Positions 21,496 to 32,902 of a stretch of DNA of 64,000 nt are shown here, piece by piece. The first letter of the stretch is position 1. Every line of letters starts with the position of its first letter. The notes below the pieces were generated by a model. The model was not told the origin of the DNA and did not search any database. It saw nothing but the letters and a program-made list of their open reading frames with translations. Location: positions 552,994 through 616,993 of the forward strand of contig CACRSC010001923.1 of the NCBI GenBank assembly GCA_902651635.1, in the 5' to 3' direction. This DNA is from Mastigamoeba balamuthi (taxonomy: Eukaryota > Evosea > Mastigamoebida > Mastigamoebidae). The position numbers and the translations under genes are program-made.

Positions 21496-21904
21496 GCAGA
21501 ATTCCCACGCGACAATCTATCAGTTGAATTCTCCGCTTAAAATCACAATATCTACAGTCCGGAGATACGAGATATCTCTTTCCGGATTTGAAGCCATGAT
21601 ACCTTCAAATCTCTTCCCTGCGAACTATAGGCGCCGTCAGTGGCACAGACAGCATGTGGACATCCCGAAGGCTCACAAATCAACAACCAAATCAGGATTG
21701 TTCAACTGACGGCCTGTGAGGGATTCGTGTCGGGTTTCGTGATAGCCCCAGTGGCGACACTTTCAAGACCTGAGAGGCAAACAGAACTGGCACACGCGGC
21801 TGTTGGCGATGAGATGCAATGTTCTCTGTATTGTGTTTCCATTAAGTCCCGAAGTCCAATACGTCTGATTCACTCCGTTCTTGCTGTCTGTATCCGCGCA
21901 CGAG
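21496..21904. other. Divergent intergenic region
   Basis: This is the shared upstream region of the two flanking genes. It contains AATATC, GATATC and GAGATA words at 21545-21580 and nothing recognisably coding. Confidence 0.5.
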
Positions 21905-22697
21905 ATGGAGTCTCAACCCGCACCCAACCCTGAGGTACGGGACCGTGATCGCCTCCCAGCAGCTCTGCAGTAGCAACCGAGCGCCCAGTCTATTGTTCTG
22001 ATGGCGTTTCTTCCTTTCGTGCTCCCCAACGGCCTTGCAGGAGCCAACGTTCCAGCTGCCCGGGCCTGAGCCCTGGGTCGCCAGCACGGATCTACACGCC
22101 CAGCTGCCTACGGGACTAAGCAACACAGACGAACACGCCGAAGCGCTGCGAGTCACAGCTGCTGCACTGCAGAGGCTCACCAAGCGCCAAGTCGAGGACT
22201 ATGCCCTCGTTTATCAAGCCCTTCACCTTCGCTCTGTCCAGCTCGTCAAGGATTCACATGTCGAGGCATTTGCCTCCTGCCTGTCCGCTGTACACTCACT
22301 ATTGCTGGCTCTCAAGGCGTCGGTCGATGCCGCGCAGGCCACATGGATCGCCAGTGCATTCCTGGCCAACAGGGATGTGCTGAGGCGTGTGCTGGTGGTC
22401 GGCGACCTTCGCGATGGCAAGGATGTAGGAAAATGGGAGTCCTTGCTGTCGATCACCATGTTCAGCACCGTTCATGACGTGTTGCCCTGGGAGACTGTGG
22501 CAGAAGCCAAGCTGTCGCAGGCATCGCAGGCGTCGCTGCAGGCGCTCAAGAGAATGCTCTCTGCACTGCGCAACTGCATGGCTCAGTCCAAAAAAGTGTG
22601 GTGGATTTCTGCCATTAAATGGATTTCACTACAACAACGGAAAATGGAACGCCTTTTTGCGCTCGGTAAGCAACCAATGAGTAAAGCAGAAGTATGA
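21905..22697 (+). CDS. Helical-domain protein related in layout to the RhoGAP/PH gene pair (5' part)
   Basis: Exon 1 is 21905-21934 (MESQPAPNPE), joined in phase to exon 2 at 22041. Exon 2 encodes an all-helical region (VEDYALVYQALHLRSVQLVK, LSAVHSLLLALKASVDAAQA, LKRMLSALRNCMAQSKKVW). The length, Ala/Leu-rich helix pattern and A-x-S-K/W segment resemble the N-terminal helical region of the genes starting at 42306 and 46402, so this may be a distant, older relative. The frame stops at 22697. A further open exon at 22921-23112 on the same strand (ALLSNSLPSTDNHIALLSKN) could belong to it. The sequence becomes AT-rich after 22600 and the rest of the gene is unclear. Confidence 0.5.
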
Positions 22698-23229
22698 CAT
22701 AAAAGTTCCGGAATCTCGTTTCTGAAGACGGAAATCGGGCTGTCTTGAAGGTGGATTTTTGCTGATTTGCACTGCAACAGATCTCGGCAGCCAACAGTGA
22801 ATTCCAAAAGTTGAAATCTATCTCGTCTGGCCAATCACAGTGTCCCAGCCACACAAGTGGAGTAAAAACGAATTGTATTTGTGTTGTTACATGGAGAATT
22901 GTCCAGTTTGTCAACTTACAGTGAGGGAAAACTCGGAGCTCTTCTCTCCAACAGTCTGCCGAGCACAGACAACCACATTGCTCTTCTCTCCAAAAACGAA
23001 ATGGAAGTTCTCCCTGATGTGTCCCTTGAGGCCTCTTACAACCTGGTCTGGCAGTTCTGCAATGACCTTGGGGTCGAGTTCCTGCATCTTAGTGTTTTTT
23101 ACACTACAAGGTACTGAGAAAGGCAAATGTGGAAGAGAGAGCCATACGTTTTCAAGGCCCAGTGTGCTCGTGTTGAGTGCCCTGCCCAGCAGCATCGTTG
23201 ACCCCGTGAAGAACACTCGTCCCCTGGTG

Positions 23230-24466
23230 CCCCGCAGTCAGTGCCAGCCAACTAGCCGCAGCCCCATGCCCCCACAGAGGCTCACCCAGTGATCTGCAGC
23301 AGCCCACAGGGGGCGGTGCTGTTCCCGAGACAACCTGGCTTGGGTTTGAAATGACAGTTCCGATGTTGGTCCAGTGCAGTCTCTGCTTGGCAACCCTAAA
23401 GTGACCATCACACACAGAGTGCCCATGGTGTGGTCCATACAAGTCAAAGGACACCTGAACCTTTCTTCCCAAATCATGAGATACCTTCACCTTGAAAGGG
23501 GTTGAGCTGATTGTGGTATGTGCAGAGAGGGGTACCTGCAGTTGAAGAAGAGAGTAAATGATGTTAGCGACCTTGAAGCCACCATCTGTTCAGAAATGCA
23601 GAGCCTGAAGGTGGAGCTTGCGAGCCTGCACTCTCACTTCGTCCCAGAGAGTGTTCAGTCCCTTCTTGGTGAATTTCCAGTCAGTCATACCCAATCCTGG
23701 AGCAGCTTGGCTTTGTAGGCTAAAGACTCATTAGACAGTCACTGTGAAGTGGACATACTGTCAGCCTCTTCTTATTCTTTGATTTCTTGTTCCTGCTGGT
23801 TGAGTCTGGCTTGTTGTTCCTCCTGAATGCCTGTGAGAACAATGTAAAGAGTTGCCATACCTCTCCTGCCTGGGCCCGGTGGAGTGTGCTCTCGGAGATT
23901 CCTGTTTTCCTTCTGATCTCTGCCACTGACTCCCCTGGATAAAGGGAGAGTGCAGCCCTTGCCTTGTCTGACTTGAAGACCAGCTCCCCCAGGAAGTCAG
24001 TCGAACAGGGGCTTGGGGTCATAGCCAGTGATGGTGTGAAACCTCTGGCATAAGAGCTGCAATGAAGTTAGACAGGGACTCCAAATGTCTGAAAGGAAGT
24101 GCCTGCAGAAGGAGGCTGGGATCTCCACAACTGAGGTTCTTGATCTGCTTTGCGGCCTCCTGAATGACTGAATTAAGAGCTGAATGCCCCAACTCAGAGA
24201 GCGGCTTGAAGCTCGGCCCTCTCTGTGTCTTGGTCAGTGAAGACAGTCAGGGGACATACCTTAGCACCAGGAGACTTGAGGACGAGCTGTGGCTTGGACT
24301 GCTTCCTCCCTCTCACACGAGGAGGGTCAGGTGGGCTTGCAAAACGTGGCAAGCAAGCTTTCTTTCTCTGTGCCTTCTTTGTTCTGGGTCCGTGGTGCCT
24401 TCTGATTGTGGCAGACCTGCGGCCATTCTGGCCTTGAGCCTTCTTTCCCTTGGTCTGAGGAGGCAT
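23230..24466 (-). pseudogene. Decayed transposase-like gene with HTH motif
   Basis: Minus-strand segments suggest one spliced gene. It starts at ATG 24466 with a very basic leader (MPPQTKGKKAQGQNGRRSAT), followed by a helical segment (SVIQEAAKQIKNLSCGDPSL). A helix-turn-helix like those of transposases then appears near 23900 (ESVAEIRRKTGISESTLHR). After that come TDGGFKVANIIYSLLQ and, near 23410-23450, DLYGPHHGHSVCDGHFRVAK. The combination S/T-D-G-G-x-x-K plus HGxSxCDxxF-xxxK resembles RNase-H-fold transposases found in several eukaryotic elements. A stop codon sits just before TDGG near 23555, so the gene is probably broken. The exact superfamily is not identified. Confidence 0.45.
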
Positions 24467-24866
24467 CCTGTTTTTGGATCTCGTCAGATGCAAAGTGGCA
24501 TGGGTTCCAGGAAGTACGAAACATAATACAAATGGAACCTATAAAACGTATCTTTCGTACTTTTCCCGATCTATGCCACATTTGGTGGGAGGAGATCTAT
24601 TTTTATCCCAGGACAAGAGAAGCTGGGTGTGCTCTTCACACAACTTGGCGCGCCCTCCCAGTACCCCAATGAGTGAGAGGGCCAGGTGGGCTGTCCACAC
24701 CGCAGTTGGCTTGCCAGGAGCTGTTTGGGATGGTGTGCGTGAGGCCTTGGTCTCTGATGTGTGTGTGTTATTTTGTGTGAAGATTTTTGATTCTGCTGGG
24801 CTGATGAAGGGGTTGGTTGCTTGGAGTCCGAAAATTTTGCCCAGAGGCACGTAAAATGACGTCATA

Positions 24867-26570
24867 CCAACGCGAAAGTCTTCTATACACCCCAGACTAC
24901 CAAACCCACGTTTTTCACATCATTCCAAGTCACTAGGTCTGTTCTACCCAATTGTTGGCTGCATTCCCAGTCATTTCCATCACCACCTGACTGGACTGAG
25001 CCATCGTCTTCCGTGCTGACGTGGCCAAGGCTGTCAGAGCACAGACGGAGACCCTCAAGGCTGCCTACACTGCCGCAGACCTGGAGGCGGGGGCAGTCGA
25101 GGGCCAGAGACTGCATAGCACTGAGCAGCAGATCAAACTTGGCCCAGTCATTGACAAAGCACAGAAGCTCTTCCAGGGTCTGACAAAGGGGCTGAGACGG
25201 GATGAGGAACCATTCGCGGAACTGCAGTGGATCAGAGTGCTCAAGATGCTGATCACCACGGACAGCACAGGGCTCCCAGGTCACCCTTGTTCCTGTGCAG
25301 TGGCAGTGGCTACAGCCACAAGTGTGACATCTCCTGTGACAGGGTGCGCTCAACTTTGGAGCTGGGCCTCTGCGTGTGGCTGCCAGTGGTCGTGGTTAAC
25401 ACCAGACAGGGGATCATAGCTCTGCTCCCACTGGACCCGCAGGGTTCAACAAGTGCCCTCTTCTCATCAGTAATTCAAGATGCCTGTGGCTGTCCCTAAT
25501 GGCTCACTGGCGATCGCCAAGGCCTGTACAGGTACAAGGTTCTCAATTGGTATGAATTCCGGATGTACAAGGCTTTCTACTTGATTCCGATGGACAAGGA
25601 GCCCCCCAGACACTACCCAGGCCAATCTGTCCAGAGTGCACGGCATTGGAGGGAGCCTATTCACCTGGCACTCAAGGTGTGGAACTGTACTGTGGGGATG
25701 TGGGAGACTCACATTGGGGGCAAGGAGACAAACGGGAATGACGAGAAGCCAGTGCTGCCCCTGGGCCTGAAGCAGAGAAGGTTGTTGAACATCTTCCGAT
25801 CTGAGGTGCTGAGGGACTCCTCTGTCCCTCTGATCTGCCACTCGGTTCCCTTGCTGATGAGATCCCAGGGCATGAATGCCACTGACCTCTTGCCCCCCTA
25901 ACGACAAAGAGCGTGTGGGACCTTGAGGTGTACTGGGGTAGCAAGACAGCCTCGTTTGACAGGGAGATCTTATACTCCACTCGGTATGCCATGATCAGTG
26001 TGGACCTTGAGCAGCTCATGAACTACGAGCGTGGGCTCTATGGCAAGCAGCTTGCACCTCAGTTCATTCGTAAACTACTGGGCAGGCTGATCTGTGATGG
26101 CCTCATGCAGGTACCACTTGCTAACTGCACTCGCACTGGGCACTGACTTGTCACTACTGGTTCTGTGCCAGGACCTCTGCCCTATCATGCAGACAGGCAC
26201 AATACAGGGCCTTGCTGGGATGCTAAGTGCAGGCACTTTAATGCAATCAATGCCTGTGAGTCAGTGCAGAAGCTGGCAGCTCTGCTGGTGCTGTGACTGA
26301 AGAAGCTACCAGCGCCTCTGGTGCCCCTGCCAGTCCAGACTGCGATCGGGGCCAGTAAGAACATCGAGGGCAGACATGGCAGGCTCACAGCACAGGTTGC
26401 AGCCATTAACAGCCTCCGGCCTGCCAACTGCTCTGTCCTGGGCCAGCTACTAGCATTCCTCACCAACATCACAGTTAATGAGTGTGAGAGGAGGAGCGTC
26501 ACCAGCTCAACTTGCACCATAGCGCTCATGATAGCTTTAACCACTGGAAATCTTCCCACATCAAATGGCA
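24867..26570 (+). other. Fragmentary open segments left of the TIR element
   Basis: This is a series of plus-strand open segments without recognisable domains. They include 25021 to about 25260 (helical, AKAVRAQTETLKAAYTAADL), 25563-25901 and 25913-26146 (VDLEQLMNYERGLYGKQLAP), and 26321-26560. Codon use and the multi-segment layout resemble the open segments of the nearby mobile elements, so this may be accessory sequence of another element. No terminal repeats were found for it. Confidence 0.35.
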
Positions 26571-26720
26571 GCTATAATGAACTTCCCTTTAGCTAAACTA
26601 TTTCCCACTGACACCTTGTTAAAAGGAAAAAAAGACAAAAAGTAGCATTTGAAACCAAAAAACAGAGGCTCGCTACATTTAAGACCTCTAAAAATTATGT
26701 AACTGCGAAAAATGAAAAAA
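26571..26720 (+). repeat. Left terminal inverted repeat
   Basis: It matches the reverse complement of 31291-31445 over most of its length with small indels. Confidence 0.85.
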
Positions 26721-26789
26721 TCTGCAAAACTCACAAAATCAAAACAGAAATGTAGAAGCTGAGCAGGGAAAACCTAGAGATCAAGTTGT

Positions 26790-28500
26790 TTTCCTGTGAA
26801 GGAAGGGGAGCATAGCTCAAATGAGCTGACCAAGAAGGAACTTGAGGCATCTCAATGCCTGCCTCTCTTGGCAGGAGAAGAGGACGTGGTTGCAGGCTTC
26901 TCAGCAGCTGTGACAGAACACTTTCTAGAATGGGGGGTGCTCCTGCCACTGGGTGCCTTGTCACGTCCATGTCAGCAGGTTCTTCAGGTTTGCCAGTGGA
27001 CTTGATGTGCTGCTCGCTCTCATTGGCCTTGATCCTTGATGACCTCCATGTAGGTATAGCACGGGACCTTCTTGAAAGACCTTGAGGAACTGGCAGGCTC
27101 AGGCTCCTCAGGCTTCTCAGCCTTGTTGGACTTCTCAGGCTCGGCAGGCTTTTCAGTCTTCTTGGGCTTCTCAGTCTCCTCAGACTTGTCTGCTTGCTCT
27201 GCAGGGGCCTGATTGGCTGAGCAGGAATCAGATGAGTTGTCACTGAGGTCAAACAGGTCTGGGTTGACTTAAATTTTCCTCTGAATAAAAGGTGAGTTTA
27301 TACATAAAAAAGCAAAGAACCATTGAGCTCACGGAGCTGCTTCAAGATCAGTTAGCCCGAGCCCGTGGTTTGGTGGAAACACCTATCTTGAGCTCGGTGT
27401 GGGACTGAGGGGTCAGGTTGATGACTGTGGAAGTGGACGAGCTCCTGGGCTTCTGCTCCTTGGTCGGGCTCTTGCCTTTCTTGCTGGTCAGGTTGTCGGT
27501 CTCCACAGCTGCAACAGCAGTCTCTTCTTCCTTGTTTCTGGGCTCCTTATCGGACTTGCTGGCCTGCAACTGGTCTGCGGCATGGACTCCTTATCGGACT
27601 TGCTGGCCTGCAACTGGTCTGTGGCATCAGGAGTAGAGATCTGCTTGTTGCTGATACTGGTAGAGTCGTCATCTGTATCATTCACTGCACCTGGTGTGCT
27701 CGTCTTCTTTTTTTTCTTTCCTGCTGACTTGACTGTGGTCAGTGCATCTGCCTCTGCATCCTGGGCCTGAGTCGCAGATCTGCTGTTCTCCTCTTCTGTG
27801 GGACAAGTCAGAAGTTAGATGAGATTGATAGGGGGAAAAATCACAGGTGATAAAATAAGAAGAAATACCATAAGGGAATTGGAGTTGCTGATGAGACAGC
27901 AGAACGAACAAATGGAACGGAAGTGCCAGGGTATGACGGTTAGGGTTAGGGTTAGGGTTAACCCTGGGGTTCAGCAGCAGCAGAGGTGACAGCAGCAGCA
28001 GAGGTAGTGGCAGCAGCAGCAGCAGCAGCAGCAGGAGCAGAGACAGAGGATTTCTTCTGCAACCTCAACCTGGTGGTCAAGATGGGAGTCATAGCAGAGA
28101 CAGAGACTGCAGACCATCAGAGAATGAGATAAAATGAGAGTGTGAGACATACAAAGGAGAAAAAGAGTTAACAAACACTCTGGTGTAGTGGTGGGCTGTG
28201 ACGTGGGCAAGGAAGATGAAGAGGCAGAGCCAGCAGTCCTGGAGAAACCTGAAACATGATTAGAAGGCAGAAGATGTAGGACAGGGAAAATACCTATGTT
28301 GAAGCTCTGGGGTTTGTTAATGAGTATCATGGCTGGATGGCCAGTTTCATCAATGGTCTCGACTGACTTCATGCCAGCAGAGATGATGGTCTGATAAGAT
28401 GTAAGATGAAGAAATGGAAAGAACAATGAAGGAGAACCTGGGAAGACCAATGGGGTGCAGGGGGAGTCGGAGGAGCCAGAGGAGACCACAATGGAGCAGT
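26790..28500 (-). CDS. Minus-strand transposon gene: charged, Lys/Glu/Pro-rich protein (fragmented)
   Basis: Several minus-strand open segments are separated by putative short introns. Going downstream they are: near 28260-28400 (SVETIDETGHPAMILINKPQ), a Leu/Ser-rich segment across the CAG tract, 27569-27348 (KEEETAVAAVETDNLTSKKG, ending KPRARAN), and about 27200-27030 with repeated KPAEPEKSNKAEKPEEPEP-type blocks. The lysine/glutamate-rich tail with nuclear-localisation-like clusters parallels the tail encoded at 39460-39870, so the two regions may hold related element proteins. Function is unknown. Confidence 0.4.
27938..27966 (+). repeat. Interstitial telomere-like TTAGGG repeats
   Basis: Three to four uninterrupted TTAGGG units end in TTAACCCTGG, so the tract abuts a short inverted telomeric unit. 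It lies inside the TIR element, just left of a CAG-triplet tract. Confidence 0.9.
27972..28042. repeat. CAG/GCA triplet tract
   Basis: Imperfect CAG repeats are present. Read on the minus strand they would encode Leu/Cys-rich low complexity. Confidence 0.85.
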
Positions 28501-29784
28501 GTGCTCTGCCGACATGCTGAAGTCATGGATTTCACTGGAGCACAACTGAGACAGAACATCTACCAGTGATTGCACTGTGTCAGTTCTCGGTGGTTGGTAA
28601 GTACCTCTCTATCTCTCTGCTTTTTATAAAATGAATCTTTTTGCACTTGATTTGTTCTTTCCTTTTATATCTGTAAAAATCTGTTACGTCATTACTTTAT
28701 GCTTCGTTTTTCTTGTGTGCAATTAAATATTATGTATGAACCTAATTCACTACTGCATTGCTACTTTATGCTGTTCTCTCTTACCTTTCTTCTTTCTGTT
28801 TGTTTTTATATGTTCTTTCACAATACTCTATCCTTCAACGTTCCTCGTCTGTTACTTTCTCTTTGTTTTTATCATATGTAATAAAACTAATTGATAGTCT
28901 CTTTATTGCAGAGTACCTTCACAATGACCAGTGATAGTACAATATTGCAACTTCATTATGAACTCATACATAAGACTATTCATAGCTCATTCTGATCACT
29001 CTGATTTGTGCTATATACACAACCTTGCCACAAACTCACTGCTGTCTTACTGAGCTATAACTGCTGCAGCAACTATAGTTGCCTTCTAATCCCAGCTTCT
29101 TCCCATGCCGCCTTCTGTCGCTCTGCACATCACGGAGTACGATCACGCAGAACAACAACTTGCCAAACATTGCTCCTTCCTGACTGCCACTGATTTCTTC
29201 AAGTGCACCTCCTCCACTAACACCTCGGCCTTCATAGGTTCGGATATTTTCATATTTTATCACACGTGATAAATCTTACTCCTCCCCAGCTGCTCTTCAG
29301 TTTTGCTCCAATCTGTCAACACCCAGGCAGCTCCAGCTGACCAAGGGCTTGAAGACCACTTCTCTATCTGCCTTACAGATCATTGAGAAGTTGAGCAAAC
29401 CTCAGTGCTAGAGAGGCTAAGAAGCTCGATGCTGCAGCTCTCATAGAAGACCTGGTTGCAATGTACTTCTGCAATTGCTGTTCCCTCTCTTGCCTTCTGG
29501 ATCTGTCACCCAGGGCAGTCATTGACATTTTTGATACTACTGGCTTCCCATGAGCCAGAGTGCAACTGCCTCCGTTCTTCACCAACATGCTCAGCTCAAA
29601 TGTGAAGTTAAAGGGATCATGTTATACCCTGCTGACGAGCAGTGTCACCTGTTTCTCTGTTGCAAGGCTTTCGTGTTGGCCACCAGTCTCGATTGCAAGA
29701 TGGCGTTCTTACACTTTGACTCTGTTCCTCGGTATATCTAATCACATGTGATAAAACTGACATTCCACTAAAGTCTGTTGCCCT

Positions 29785-31017
29785 GAAATCATCCGTTGTC
29801 CGTGCCTACCTGTCCATCATAGTAGTTCTGATGGAAGAGTACCTTCCTGATGCTGATCAGCTGCAGGGCCATACTACTGTGAACCGCTGGTCTCACTGCA
29901 GCTTCTGGCTCGATCTAGTCTCCAATCTCTTGAGCAAGGGCCATGGCAACAATGCCCTGTTCAGCCTGAAGCTGTTTTACTACATCTGGCTCACCGAATT
30001 CCTCTGGCTCAGGTGTGTCAAGTGCAAGGGTGAGCACAGAGTGTGTTCCGTCTGTGCTGAGTACTGGGACAATGTCTGCAATCACTTCCTCACTCCCAAG
30101 GAGCTGATGGCGCTATGCATGAACCAGTCCCTCCACCATGCCGACTTCACCCATGAGAGGACATTCGTGGTTCAGGAGTGCAATGCATGCAGGTCCAACA
30201 CAGCCAACAGGTGGTGCATCATCATTGATGGCATGACTGCCCCTAACCTTCTGTGCCTCCACTGCAACTACAACAACTGGGGCAACTGCCCCAGGCCTGG
30301 CCTCCTTATAATGGGTGTTCTCGATTACACCTTCAACCAGGTTTGCTACCTCCTCTCCATGTCCGGACTGTGGCCCAAGAACCAGGACCTCATCAGTACC
30401 ATGCTGCTGCTTCACCTCGTGGAGCACCTGCGGGACAACCCAACCTACCAACCCAGAAGCCTCACCCTCATCCTCAACAACCCCGTCAACCAGAACAAGA
30501 ACAATGTCATGTTGGGAATTCTCAGTATGCTTGTGCACTGCGGTTTCCTCGATGAGGCCTTCCTGACTTCCAGCAGCCTGGTCATATGCACAATGACCTC
30601 GACCAGTGCTTCAGCAGCCCCTCCAACTACTTCAAGGCAAACAACGTGATGTTCCTCCCAGAGGTCCCCGAGGTCTTCACTTCCTCATGGGCCAACAGAG
30701 AGTTCTTGAGAAACTTCAGGATTCAGGTCTTCAACCTCAAGTGTTGCTACATGCTCACCAACTACTTTGAGGCCTGTCTCATCAACTACTCGTCTCTTGC
30801 CGACCTCTTTGGCTTTCACGTGTATATGATCACAGGCAACAATGACGTTCATTTTCCCGTTATACTTACCGCCATCTCAACTGGAAGATACTGTGATCCG
30901 AGTCTGCCCGTCCCATATTCTCTTTGTTCCCTTCATTCAGGCCTTGCTGTTCTGCATCATGCTCCTGAGTGGGGCTGGTTTGTTGAGAAGGACATTTTTG
31001 CACCTTCCTCACCATAG
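29785..31017 (+). CDS. DUF7869-like transposon protein (frameshifted)
   Basis: The main open frame (29831-30649) has a CxxC-rich segment (CVKCKGEHRVCSVC, then CNACRSNTANRW), IIIDGMTAP, LILNNPVNQNKNNVMLGILS and a helical block. The continuation in another frame (30586-31017) begins GHMHNDLDQCFS. The series DGM, N-P-x-x-x-NKN-xxM-xxLxxLV and GHxHxDxDQxFS is the signature of the DUF7869 domain, which occurs in transposon-associated proteins of plants, oomycetes and other eukaryotes. The frame change at about 30580-30590 falls inside this signature, so this copy is probably inactive. An upstream exon (about 29550-29742) is joined by a 40-odd-nt intron containing ATCACATGTGAT. It is presumably the recombinase or a conserved accessory protein of the element. 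Confidence 0.65.
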
Positions 31018-31290
31018 GCCAGTCTCAGTTCTCTGTCCCAGCTGCAGAGTGGTGGCACAATCTTCTCAACCAAGCCCCGCCTCCTGATATTCACATTGTG
31101 ACTTTCGTCGACCCAATGGTGCCTTTCTGCTTTCCATTTGTTGTTGTTATTGCATGCAATTAAATATACTTTGTGTGCTATTCCCCCTGATTTCTTAGTC
31201 TTCTTTACTCTTTTATCGCATGCAATTATACATGATTTTAATTTTGTCTCTTATATTGTGTTTCTCAATTTTTATCACTTTTAGTCTTTC

Positions 31291-31445
31291 ATTTTTTTCA
31301 TTTTTCGCAGTTTCAATTTTTTTCAGAGGCCTTGAATGTAGCAGGCCTCTGTTTTTCGTTTCAAATGCTACTTTTTTGTCTTTTTTTTCTTTTGATGGGG
31401 TGTCAGTGGGAAATAGTTTAGCCAAAGGGAAATATTCATTATAGC
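31291..31445 (-). repeat. Right terminal inverted repeat
   Basis: It is the inverted partner of 26571-26720. It ends TTCATTATAGC. Confidence 0.85.
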
Positions 31446-32574
31446 CACCGTTATCAGCAGAACAACTGCCACCCAGAGCCTATCCCACCTCGATGCACGA
31501 TCAATGAGTGCCTGTCTGGTGTCATCTCACCCGACTCGACGAGCATGGACCCACAATGCCCTGCGAGAGCACCACTGTGAGGGGGGACGACGACGTAAGG
31601 CAGGAGGGAGATAGGTGCAGGGCACAGTGGGGCAAGTAATGAGAAGAGGACCAGCAACGATCCCAATGAGGAGCTGATATGGATGCCCTTGGACACCAGC
31701 ACATGCAGTCCTCGAGGTGCCAGACGTAGTGGGCGAGGCAGGGGCCCTGCAGACCTAGGGCGGTGGTTGTCTTGCTGCCCGCCATGTACTTTGTCGTGGG
31801 CAACCTGGCAGGCCTCTGCAGTGAGCATCACTTGAGGGCCTGCTGAGCCTGCTCAGCAGCCGCAGCTCAGTGCCCAGCCACATCTGTATGCCCACCAAGC
31901 ACTGAGAAACACCTGTGCAGCCCTCGCAGTGCACGGCCTCAGTGCCAGCAACGTGCCACAATGCTGTGATGGGCCCTGCATGGTGGCATGGCTCGCGGGC
32001 CATCGAGCAGGCTGTGACGATGCGGGAAGCTCACAGTGGCACGCAAGAACCACTTTGACATGAACGAGGTCTACGCGCTGCAGAGCTGTGCGGCTGTGCT
32101 TGACAGTCCCGTGGCAGCATGTGCGATGCTCTCAGGTCAGCTGCACTGCAGTGCCGTACTCATCACCCAGTTAATCAACAGCATCGACAAGTTGGTCAGC
32201 GTGCACGTGCATGTGCATGCTACGCTGGTTCACGTATGGCAAAGACGATGTCATTGCAGAGCTACTGGCTGCTGGTGCCACTGCTGGCCAGCAACTACGT
32301 CCTGCAGCACAAAACACCCTGAGAGGACAATTTTGAAATAGATAGAGTACTTCGTGAGCATTCTGAAGTGTGGTGAGCATAGATACGCAGTACAGTATGG
32401 AAATTCGTGCCATGAAAGACGTTACTCTCACTCATTTGCATCTGCAATTATGACGAAAATGTGATGTAATTCTGTGACTGACACTCATGAGCGGTTTCAC
32501 TTTTGTCTCAAATTTACACGTGAAATGTGGTGTTTTTCCCACCTAATTCTCTTTTTTTCTGGCCATGTGATTGT
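31446..32574. other. Flank of TIR element, no clear gene
   Basis: Only short incoherent frames are present. Positions 32140-32225 are an inverted, diverged copy of the left end region of the hAT relic (32925-33005). Confidence 0.5.
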
Positions 32575-32576
32575 GA

Positions 32577-32781
32577 GTTGGCTGATCTCTGGGGGCATCA
32601 CCCACAGCTGGCTGTTGTGGACTGAGGGGTACAGGGCTCAGAGGACCAGTGACAAAGGGGCTGTGCAGTTGTGCTCATGGTAGAGAGAGATGTAGCTGAG
32701 AGACACATCCAAGGTGTGGGGGTGCCAGTGGCACAGGGGCACATGAGGTGCACAGTCTGCGCCATCACGATGTTGCTGCCC
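32577..32781 (-). pseudogene. Degenerate 5' fragment of the LRR/U-box gene
   Basis: Nucleotide similarity to 37645-37865 is obvious. Reading minus, it starts MAQTVHLMCPCATGTP like MAQTVRLVCPRATGTP of the intact gene, with indels, then one LRR exon with altered residues (PPEI retained). It is a partial duplicate. Confidence 0.75.
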
Positions 32782-32902
32782 AGAAAAACAACGCACACCA
32801 TGCAACAATGCACGATGACTTCTCTTCACCAGTTGTCTATGCATATTGGCAATACTGCCACCAAGGAGCGGTTCACCAGAGCAACCTGTGCACTGCTCCA
32901 CA

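Larger units (their letters stand above)
26571..31445. mobile_element. 4.9 kb DNA transposon with about 150 bp terminal inverted repeats
   Basis: The ends 26571-26720 and 31291-31445 are imperfect inverted repeats. They begin GCTATAATGAA and share TAAACTATTTCCCACTGACA and GACAAAAAGTAGCATTTGAAA on opposite strands. Inside each repeat lies a small palindrome built on CAGAGGCC and GGCCTCTG. The interior carries a plus-strand DUF7869-like gene and a minus-strand acidic/basic protein gene, both with short AT-rich introns. No convincing target-site duplication was found. The superfamily is therefore not assigned. Confidence 0.8.

Noticed and set aside
26571-31445. Maverick/Polinton identity for the TIR element
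   Set aside because: It is far too short and shows no polymerase B, integrase, ATPase or capsid-like genes.
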